Below, in pieces: positions 1 through 5,077 of a stretch of 5,077 bases of DNA. Position numbers and translations under genes: made by a program. Source of the DNA: a bacterium (GTDB lineage: Bacteria; UBP15; UBA6099); assembly GCA_029573925.1 (NCBI GenBank), contig JAKQBV010000164.1:1-5077 (forward strand), written 5' to 3'. How positions within the stretch are numbered: position 1 is the first letter of the stretch; every line of letters begins with the position of its first letter. The notes beneath the pieces are model-generated. The model had not been told where the DNA came from, ran no database searches, and saw only the letters and a list, made by a program, of their open reading frames with translations.

Positions 1-1
1 C

Positions 2-31
2 CCTTATGACTGGGGACGCAAAGACGGATGA
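2..31 (+). CDS. C-terminal tail of an upstream gene (partial, unidentified)
   Basis: Reading from base 2 gives PYDWGRKDG followed by TGA at 29-31. That stop overlaps the ATG of the next gene at 28-30 in the classic four-base ATGA arrangement of translationally coupled genes. Of the other two forward frames, one stops at 7-9 and the other runs on into gene 1 sequence. Nine residues are too few to name a family. From the context it could be a glycosyltransferase or another nucleotide-sugar enzyme, but that is a guess from location only. The support is the overlap geometry, not similarity. Confidence 0.4.
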   Translation, partial: PYDWGRKDG

Positions 32-1002
32 AAAGATTGCTTATCACAGGCGGTTGCGGAGTCATCGGCTCGCATCTTGTCGACAGGATGCTTGAAAACG
101 GGTGTCATGTCACAGTAGTCGATAACTTGACGACCGGGAAAATCGAGAATATTGAACACAATCTGAGAAACCCCAACTTTCATTTTCTCAACAGCACTAT
201 CATGAACGAGACTATGATGGAGGAATTGATAAGGGATTGCGACGCGATATATCATCTTGCCGCGGCGGTAGGCGTTAAGTATATCGTTGACGATCCGCTT
301 TCAGGGATTCTTACAAATGTAAAAGGAACCGAGATCGTTCTGGAACTTGCTTATAGGTATTGGAAAAGAGTGTTGTTCGCGTCGACATCCGAGGTTTATG
401 GAAAATCAGAGAAAGTGCCTTTTCAAGAAGACACGGAAAGAATTCTCGGCTCCACGAAAGTTGACAGGTGGTCTTACTCGACCGCCAAGGCTGTTGACGA
501 ACACTTGTGTTTTGCGTATCACAGCAGGGGATTGCCGGTGTCAATAGTAAGATATTTCAATTCGTACGGACCGAGAATTGACGAGCGCGGATACGGAAGC
601 GTGGTCGCCAAGTTCATCAGCCAAGCTTTGAATAATCAGGATGTCACCGTTCATGGCGACGGCACTCAGACAAGATGTTTCACTTATATAGACGACACCG
701 TGCAAGGCACATTGTTGACAGGCGAAAAGGATGAAGCGATCGGCGACGTGTTTAACATAGGGAACAACCGGGAGACAAGCATCGGCGAGCTTGCTCAGAT
801 GATAATTCGCCTGACTGGCTCCAAGTCGAAGATTGTCAACATTCTTTATGAGGAAGCGTATGGAGATAGCTATGAGGACACGCGGCGACGCGTGCCTGAC
901 ATAAACAAGGCCAAACAACGGCTGGGTTTCGAGGCTCAGACGCGGCTTGAGGAAGGGCTGAACAAGACAATTGAGTGGGCAAAAGAAAACTACAGGTTCT
1001 AA
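28..1002 (+). CDS. NAD-dependent nucleotide-sugar epimerase/dehydratase (extended SDR), UDP-uronate decarboxylase-like
   Basis: This 324-residue cytoplasmic protein has the normal length of an extended short-chain dehydrogenase/reductase. Its Rossmann dinucleotide site is TGGCGVIGSH (residues 7-16; the family usually has TGGAGFIGSH), with an acidic residue, VVDN, ending strand 2 (30-33) as expected for NAD. HLAAAVGVKY (76-85) is the next cofactor strand. STSEVYG (119-125) and the YxxxK pair Tyr150/Lys154 form the catalytic centre. RYFNSYGPR (175-183) and GDGTQTRCFTYIDD (210-223) form the sugar-nucleotide side. The C-terminus, RRRVPDINKAKQRLGF (286-301) and LEEGLNKTIEW, resembles UDP-xylose synthase and the ArnA decarboxylase domain. 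By recalled alignment, Ser121/Glu122 and Arg288 match ArnA Ser433/Glu434 and Arg619, needed for decarboxylation. Most likely it converts an NDP-sugar, perhaps a UDP-uronate, for surface polysaccharide synthesis. The substrate is not determined, and 4-epimerase or 4,6-dehydratase activity remains possible. The ATG at 28 has GGGGA at 12-16 upstream and overlaps the previous stop. Confidence 0.88.
   Translation: MKRLLITGGCGVIGSHLVDRMLENGCHVTVVDNLTTGKIENIEHNLRNPNFHFLNSTIMNETMMEELIRDCDAIYHLAAAVGVKYIVDDPLSGILTNVKGTEIVLELAYRYWKRVLFASTSEVYGKSEKVPFQEDTERILGSTKVDRWSYSTAKAVDEHLCFAYHSRGLPVSIVRYFNSYGPRIDERGYGSVVAKFISQALNNQDVTVHGDGTQTRCFTYIDDTVQGTLLTGEKDEAIGDVFNIGNNRETSIGELAQMIIRLTGSKSKIVNILYEEAYGDSYEDTRRRVPDINKAKQRLGFEAQTRLEEGLNKTIEWAKENYRF
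951..957 (+). promoter_or_regulatory. possible ribosome-binding site for the TTG start of the dehydrogenase
   Basis: GGAAGGG lies 13 bases before the TTG at 971, inside the end of the preceding gene. It is purine-rich and Shine-Dalgarno-like, but the spacing is longer than the usual 5-9 bases. It therefore supports the TTG start only weakly. The competing ATG at 1002, in another frame, has only AGG at 994-996 with a 5-base spacing. Confidence 0.3.
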
Positions 1003-2338
1003 TGGTCTTCTGGCTGGGATTAAGAAGAAAAAAGTTAAAATCGCCGTAATGGGGTTGGGGTATGTCGGGCTTCCTCTCGCCATTGAATTCGCCCGATCCG
1101 GTTTTAACGTCACCGGCATAGATCCGGATAAAAGAAAGATTAAAGCGATATTCGACTCGCAGAGCTACATCTCTGACATAAACTCCGAAGATATCAAAAC
1201 CATTGTGTCTCAGGGATATTTGAGCGCGACAACGGATTTTTCGGCTCTGGAAGATATTGACATTATCTTTATTTGCGTTCCTACGCCGTTCTCAAAGTGC
1301 AAAGAACCGGATGTTTCCTACATAATCGACGCTTCCAACACTATTGTGAAGCACATGAAGAAACGGCAAATGATTATACTTGAAAGCACAACTTATCCGG
1401 GCACTACCGAAGAGGTTGTTCTGCCGATCCTAGAGAGCGGCGGAAAGAAATGCGGAACTGATTTTCACTTGGTGTTTTCTCCTGAACGGGTGGACCCCGG
1501 GAACCGAACGTTTACTATCAAGAACACTCCCAAAGTTATCGGCGGAACCGACGAAACCAGCACTTTTCTGGCAAAAGAGCTTTATTCACAGGTTATTTCT
1601 TCGCACCTCGTCGTGACGGTTTCTTCCACCAGAATCGCCGAAATGACCAAACTTCTTGAAAATATTTTTAGAAGCGTCAATATCGCTCTAATAAACGAGC
1701 TGACTTTTCTCGCGGACAGGATGGGCATAGATATTTGGGAAGTCATCACTGCGGCTTCCTCGAAACCCTTTGGTTTCATGCCTTTTTATCCGGGGCCGGG
1801 GGTAGGGGGCCATTGTATTCCGGTTGATCCGTATTATTTGTCATGGAAAGCTAGAGAATATGATTTTTACAGCAAATTTATAGAGTTGGCCGCTGAAATA
1901 AATCTCAGCATGCCGCGTTACGTGGTTTCGAAGATCGCAGACGCTTTAAATGAATCAGGCAAGAGCATCAAAGGCGCTAAGATACTTGCGATGGGCGTGG
2001 CCTTCAAGAAAAATATCAATGACGCGCGAAATTCTCCGGCATTGAAAGTCATAGAGGAGCTTTATAAAAAAGAGGCTGTCGTTAGTTATAACGATCCGCA
2101 TATCAAAAGCGTGGGGAACGGAAGCGAATTATTCTGCGTGACGAGCGGCATGGGCACTATTCATTCTGAATCGATTACAGCAGCAAAACTTCGCCAGTAT
2201 GACTGTGTCGTAATACTGGTCGATCATGACGCGTTCAATATTCCGTTCATTGTCAAGAATTCAAAGCTTGTGGTCGACACGAAGAATGTGACAAGCGGCA
2301 TTAAACCGGCTAAAGGCGCGAGGATCGTAAAAATCTGA
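971..2338 (+). CDS. UDP-sugar 6-dehydrogenase (WbpA/WecC-type nucleotide sugar dehydrogenase)
   Basis: This cytoplasmic enzyme should oxidise C6 of a UDP-sugar to the carboxylate with two NAD+, giving a UDP-uronic acid for polysaccharide assembly. Of the 455 residues, the N-terminal Rossmann site is AVMGLGYVGLP (25-35), followed by ICVPTP (101-106) and ILESTTYPGTT (136-146). The central dimerisation/substrate domain includes KLLENIFRSVNIALINE (227-243). The catalytic cysteine is Cys282 in GPGVGGHCIPVDPYYL (275-290). The C-terminal UDP-binding domain includes GVAFKKNINDARNSPA (342-357) and NDPH (374-377). The HCIPVDP form, rather than GFGGSCFPKD of classical UDP-glucose dehydrogenases, points to the group oxidising UDP-GlcNAc, UDP-GalNAc or UDP-ManNAc(A). 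The exact substrate cannot be read from sequence. The TTG at 971 is the only usual in-frame start before the Rossmann strand (stop at 959-961) and gives a 32-base overlap with gene 1. The next in-frame ATG, at 1049, would delete that strand. A one-base error beside the ATG at 1002 is an attractive alternative. Confidence 0.93.
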   Translation: MSGQKKTTGSNGLLAGIKKKKVKIAVMGLGYVGLPLAIEFARSGFNVTGIDPDKRKIKAIFDSQSYISDINSEDIKTIVSQGYLSATTDFSALEDIDIIFICVPTPFSKCKEPDVSYIIDASNTIVKHMKKRQMIILESTTYPGTTEEVVLPILESGGKKCGTDFHLVFSPERVDPGNRTFTIKNTPKVIGGTDETSTFLAKELYSQVISSHLVVTVSSTRIAEMTKLLENIFRSVNIALINELTFLADRMGIDIWEVITAASSKPFGFMPFYPGPGVGGHCIPVDPYYLSWKAREYDFYSKFIELAAEINLSMPRYVVSKIADALNESGKSIKGAKILAMGVAFKKNINDARNSPALKVIEELYKKEAVVSYNDPHIKSVGNGSELFCVTSGMGTIHSESITAAKLRQYDCVVILVDHDAFNIPFIVKNSKLVVDTKNVTSGIKPAKGARIVKI

Positions 2339-3361
2339 ATGAATAGTATAAACGACGCGCAACATTTGATTGTGTTCGCCGCTTCTTCGGCGCTGGCTTT
2401 GCTTATGACGCCATTTCTCGGCAAGCTGGCTAAGCGCTGGGGCGTGATAGATTATCCTTCAAGACGAAGGTTTCATCTCGAAAGCACTCCTCTGATGGGC
2501 GGTATCGCAGTCTGCTTGGTATTTGCGATAGTTTTTTTGTGCGCGTCGGCATTTCACCCGTCGGCTAAATACTTTGCCGTGATAGCTGCCGCTGTTTTTT
2601 TGACGGCAGTGGGACTGTTTGACGATATCAAGTCGCTGTCGCCTAGATTGAAGCTTGCGACTCAATTTCTTGCCGCCGCTCTATTGTTTGTTTTTGACCT
2701 AAAAGTGGAGATGTCGGGAATTGCGTTTCTGGATTTTGTGTTAACTTTAATATGGGTGGCCGGGATTGTTAATTGCTTGAATCTTTTAGACAACATAGAC
2801 GGATTGGCAGGAGGAACGGCGGCGATAGCCGGATGCGTTTTTTTCGTCGGCGCGGTTTTGACCGGAAGAATGGAGACGGCTATTGCGGCGGCAGCATTTT
2901 CCGGCGCTTGCATGGGGTTTCTCTTCCATAATTTTCACCCGGCGTCAATTTTTTCTGGCGACGCCGGAAGCATGTTTATGGGCCTTGTCTTGGCCGCTCT
3001 TGGCCTTTCTTTTATGGAAAACGGAAACTGGCTGTCGCATCTGTATCCCGGCGTGGTTCTTGGCTTACTGATATTCGACACCGGGCTTGTCACCATCATG
3101 CGAAAGACTCACGGCAAAAAGATAACCGACGGAGGAAGAGATCACACGTCGCATAGGCTTTGCTATTTGGGATTGAGCGTTCAAGGATCAGTCATCGCGC
3201 TTTTCGGCGTTTGCGCGCTTTTCGGAGCAGCAGCGACTGCAATGCTGCTAATGCCCTCCGGACAGGCCGAATTGATTCCGATTGTTCTTTTTTCAATCTC
3301 GCTCTTCTTTTGGTTCATTCTTCGAAACACATACGATTATACGGAACACAACGCGCGTTGA
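2339..3361 (+). CDS. polyprenyl-phosphate sugar-1-phosphate transferase (WecA/TagO/MraY family)
   Basis: This 340-residue integral membrane protein should transfer a (N-acetyl)hexosamine-1-phosphate from a UDP-sugar to undecaprenyl phosphate at the inner face of the cytoplasmic membrane. That is the first membrane step of O-antigen, teichoic acid or capsule-type polymers. I count about eleven hydrophobic segments, from residues 8-28 through 310-329. Family motifs occur in order: the first cytoplasmic region YPSRRRFHLESTPLMGG (39-55); the Mg-associated Asp pair in GLFDDIKS (92-99); NCLNLLDNIDGLAGG (145-159); FSGDAGSMFMG (205-215); and the late cytoplasmic loop GGRDHTSHRL (265-274). That last loop takes the place of the HxHHR-type motif of WecA/TagO and differs from true MraY, so peptidoglycan MraY is unlikely. 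The ATG follows the dehydrogenase TGA with no gap and in the same frame, and only a distant GAGG (2320-2323) precedes it. Translation probably depends on coupling. The sugar donor is unknown; UDP-GlcNAc is the commonest in the family. Confidence 0.92.
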   Translation: MNSINDAQHLIVFAASSALALLMTPFLGKLAKRWGVIDYPSRRRFHLESTPLMGGIAVCLVFAIVFLCASAFHPSAKYFAVIAAAVFLTAVGLFDDIKSLSPRLKLATQFLAAALLFVFDLKVEMSGIAFLDFVLTLIWVAGIVNCLNLLDNIDGLAGGTAAIAGCVFFVGAVLTGRMETAIAAAAFSGACMGFLFHNFHPASIFSGDAGSMFMGLVLAALGLSFMENGNWLSHLYPGVVLGLLIFDTGLVTIMRKTHGKKITDGGRDHTSHRLCYLGLSVQGSVIALFGVCALFGAAATAMLLMPSGQAELIPIVLFSISLFFWFILRNTYDYTEHNAR

Positions 3362-3370
3362 AATTCCCTT

Positions 3371-3374
3371 GAGG
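3371..3374 (+). promoter_or_regulatory. ribosome-binding site of ilvB
   Basis: GAGG lies 8 bases before the ATG at 3383, inside the 21-base gap after the transferase gene. The spacing is ideal, and this is the clearest Shine-Dalgarno site in the window, so it fixes the ilvB start. The gap contains no T-tract hairpin, so there is no sign of a terminator separating ilvB from the polysaccharide genes. Confidence 0.7.
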
Positions 3375-3382
3375 TATTAATA

Positions 3383-5077
3383 ATGCTTGGTTCGCAGATT
3401 CTTATTGAGAGTTTGAAAGCACAAGGAGTCGAGATTGTTTTCGGCATCCCCGGAGGCGTGGTTCTTCCGATTTTCGACGCGCTGTACGACAGCGGTTTGC
3501 AAGTTGTGCTGACCCGTCATGAACAGGGAGCGGCGCACGCTGCCGACGGATACGCTCGCGTTACTGGCAAGGTGGGCGTGTGTATTTCCACATCCGGCCC
3601 CGGCGCGACGAATTTGGTGACCGGACTAGCAAACGCCCACATGGATTCCGTCCCAATGGTCGCTATTTGCGGTCAGGTGAACACTTTTTTGATAGGCAGA
3701 GATTCTTTCCAAGAAGCGGATATTACCGGCATTACCATGCCTATTACCAAGCACAACTACCTTGTGAAATCCCCCGGCGACCTTCCTAGAATCATCAAGG
3801 AGGCATTCTATATTGCTTCCACAGGCAGGCCCGGTCCGGTTCTTATTGACATTCCGGCGGATATATCAACTGCGGAAATAAAGAAAAAACGTCTTGAAGA
3901 TGAAATTGATTTAAAAGGTTATAAACCGACAATAATCGGACATAAGAAACAGATAAGTTCTGCCGTGAATGAAATTGAAAAAGCGAAACGCCCGCTTCTT
4001 TACATCGGCGGGGGCGTAATAATCGCCGGCGCGCATGGCGAACTTTTTGAACTGGCAGAAAAACTGAACTGTCCGGTCGCTCACACGCTTATGGGAAAAG
4101 GCGCTTTCCCGGAGACGCATCCACTTTCTCTAGGCATGTTGGGAATGCACGGCACATGGACTGCCAACACCGCGATATCCAACGCCGACCTGATTATCGC
4201 AGTTGGAGTAAGATTCGACGACAGAGTGACTGGCAACTTGGACAAATTCGCGGTTAATTCCAAAATAATCCATATAGACATAGACCCGGCCGAAATTGGG
4301 AAAATAGTCCCTGTGACTATTCCTATTGTTGGAGATTCAAGGAATGTCCTGCGTTCAATCATAGACTCTATCGAATCGCCTTCGAAAACCGCTGAATGGC
4401 TAAAAACGATTGAGCAATGGCGGGCGGAGCATCCATTGGATTATGACCGCGAAACGAGCAAATTGCTTCCCCAGTATATTGTGGAAAAGATTTATGAGTT
4501 GACTCGCGGCGAGGCGATAATAACAACTGAAGTGGGTCAGAATCAGATGTGGGCGTCTCAGTATTATAAGATCGATAGACCGCGCCGATTCCTTTCATCC
4601 GGCGGACTCGGGACGATGGGCTACGGATTCCCCGCCGCCATAGGCGCGCAACTCGGCGCGCCCGACGAACTCGTTATTGACATCGCCGGAGACGGCAGTT
4701 TCATGATGAATATACAGGAACTGGCCACAGCGGTTTGCAACAAGCTTCCGGTGAAAGTCGCCGTGTTGAACAACGGTTATCTCGGAATGGTCAGACAGTG
4801 GCAGAAGATGTTCTATGGCGGCCGCTACTCTTGCTCATGTCTGAACGGCAATCCTGAATTCGCCGCCGTAGCTGAAGCTTTCGGCGCGGTCGGCATAACT
4901 GTTCGCGAGAAATCCGAAGTCGAGCCGGCCGTTAAAGAAGCAATTTCAAACGGAAGAACGACTGTTATCGATTTTAAAGTTGAAAGCGAAGAGAACGTAA
5001 TGCCGATGGTGCCTAAAGGCGCGGCCCAAACGGGCCAGGATCACGGGCATATTCAACGCGCGCGGCGGCATACAGAC
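3383..5077 (+). CDS. ilvB: acetolactate synthase large (catalytic) subunit, IlvB; 3' end open
   Basis: This ThDP/FAD/Mg enzyme condenses two pyruvates to acetolactate, or pyruvate with 2-ketobutyrate to acetohydroxybutyrate. It is the first common step of Val, Leu and Ile synthesis and acts with the small regulatory subunit IlvN. The frame is open for 565 codons to the window edge. Domains appear in order. The N-terminal pyrimidine-binding domain has GIPGGVVLPIFDAL (21-34), the catalytic Glu47 in RHEQGAAHAADGYAR (45-59) and STSGPGATNLVTG (69-81). The middle FAD domain has VGVRFDDRVTGN (274-285) and HIDIDP (297-302). The C-terminal ThDP domain has GGLGTMGYGFPAAIG (407-421), the GDG...NN motif from GDGSFMMNIQELATA (436-450) to LNNGYLGMVRQWQ (462-474), and FYGGRYS (477-483). 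The family end motif ENVMPMVPKGAA is at 537-548. A normal protein stops a few residues later. Here the frame instead runs on through an Arg/His-rich stretch unlike the family, so the last 17 residues are suspect. The start ATG has a strong GAGG site. Confidence 0.96.
   Translation, partial: MLGSQILIESLKAQGVEIVFGIPGGVVLPIFDALYDSGLQVVLTRHEQGAAHAADGYARVTGKVGVCISTSGPGATNLVTGLANAHMDSVPMVAICGQVNTFLIGRDSFQEADITGITMPITKHNYLVKSPGDLPRIIKEAFYIASTGRPGPVLIDIPADISTAEIKKKRLEDEIDLKGYKPTIIGHKKQISSAVNEIEKAKRPLLYIGGGVIIAGAHGELFELAEKLNCPVAHTLMGKGAFPETHPLSLGMLGMHGTWTANTAISNADLIIAVGVRFDDRVTGNLDKFAVNSKIIHIDIDPAEIGKIVPVTIPIVGDSRNVLRSIIDSIESPSKTAEWLKTIEQWRAEHPLDYDRETSKLLPQYIVEKIYELTRGEAIITTEVGQNQMWASQYYKIDRPRRFLSSGGLGTMGYGFPAAIGAQLGAPDELVIDIAGDGSFMMNIQELATAVCNKLPVKVAVLNNGYLGMVRQWQKMFYGGRYSCSCLNGNPEFAAVAEAFGAVGITVREKSEVEPAVKEAISNGRTTVIDFKVESEENVMPMVPKGAAQTGQDHGHIQRARRHTD
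5034..5077 (+). CDS. ilvN-like ACT-domain fragment in the +1 frame (no start, cut by window end)
   Basis: Read one base ahead of the ilvB frame, 5034-5075 encodes ARITGIFNARGGIQ. This closely resembles the conserved start of the ACT domain in the acetolactate synthase small subunit, where a segment like PGVLARIxGLFxxRGxNI follows the first strand. ilvN normally lies directly downstream of ilvB, so position also fits. The expected ilvN start codon, first strand and NKPGVL segment are absent. The +1 frame is closed upstream by TAA at 4998-5000, and the residue usually Asn after the RGx turn seems to be missing. Either a real deletion has joined the two genes, or the sequence is unreliable at this edge. 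Fourteen residues is short evidence, but motif and location agree. Confidence 0.5.

Noticed and set aside
1002..1049. Short plus-strand frame starting at the TAATG overlap (MVFWLG...), considered as a small leader peptide
   Set aside because: It ends after about 15 codons and overlaps the conserved N-terminal helix of the dehydrogenase. It is better explained as a displaced start codon, discussed in the findings, than as a gene.
541..1119. 192-codon open frame on the minus strand
   Set aside because: It lies opposite the strongly motif-supported SDR and dehydrogenase genes. Its translation has no recognisable domain, and its composition looks like an antisense shadow.
3349..3360. Perfect 12-base palindrome CAACGCGCGTTG over the end of the transferase gene, considered as terminator or operator
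   Set aside because: There is no T-tract after it. As a hairpin the stem would be only about four pairs, and it lies within coding sequence. A palindrome of this size can occur by chance.
2339..3361. Assignment of the membrane transferase as peptidoglycan MraY
   Set aside because: The late loop GGRDHTSHRL and the polysaccharide neighbours fit WecA/TagO-like enzymes. MraY has different late motifs and usually sits in a mur/fts cluster.
3358..3380. TTGAAA and TATTAA near the ilvB start, considered as -35 and -10 promoter boxes
   Set aside because: Only about 11 bases separate them instead of 16-18, and the second box overlaps the ribosome-binding region just before the ATG.
4081..4362. 93-codon minus-strand open frame and smaller minus-strand frames inside ilvB
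   Set aside because: The plus-strand frame encodes an unbroken acetolactate synthase with all key motifs. These antisense frames show no start signals or recognisable domains.

Overview
The window reads entirely on the + strand as one tightly packed gene string and looks like ordinary bacterial chromosome from an unidentified, probably environmental, bacterium. Base composition is balanced by eye. Every Trp is TGG and the TGA/TAA stops fit the standard code. Nothing here fixes the phylum. I see no mobile element, RNA gene, CRISPR array, prophage or toxin gene.

Layout: (1) bases 2-31 probably hold the last nine codons of an upstream gene whose TGA overlaps the next ATG (ATGA). (2) 28-1002 is an extended short-chain dehydrogenase/reductase acting on a nucleotide sugar, with residues resembling those of UDP-uronic acid decarboxylases. 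(3) 971-2338 is a UDP-sugar 6-dehydrogenase of the WbpA/WecC type. Its start is ambiguous: a TTG inside gene 1, or an ATG at 1002 one frame away. (4) 2339-3361 is a polytopic WecA/TagO-type polyprenyl-phosphate sugar-1-phosphate transferase whose ATG directly follows the previous stop. (5) 3383 to the window end is the large subunit of acetolactate synthase (ilvB), 21 bases downstream with a good ribosome-binding site. (6) In the last 44 bases the +1 frame encodes an ACT-domain motif like that at the start of ilvN, while the ilvB frame runs on without a stop. The normal ilvB end and ilvN start therefore seem to be missing or garbled.

The first three complete genes form a coherent surface-polysaccharide module. 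The dehydrogenase would oxidise a UDP-hexose or UDP-HexNAc to the uronate, the SDR enzyme would decarboxylate or otherwise modify a nucleotide sugar, and the membrane transferase would load the first sugar phosphate onto undecaprenyl phosphate. ilvB begins branched-chain amino acid synthesis and has no obvious link to that pathway beyond probable co-transcription.

I did not find a convincing undescribed system. The points most worth checking are the two frame anomalies (near 1002-1050 and 5020-5077), the decarboxylase-like residues of the SDR enzyme paired with a 6-dehydrogenase, and the junction of a polysaccharide locus with ilvB.
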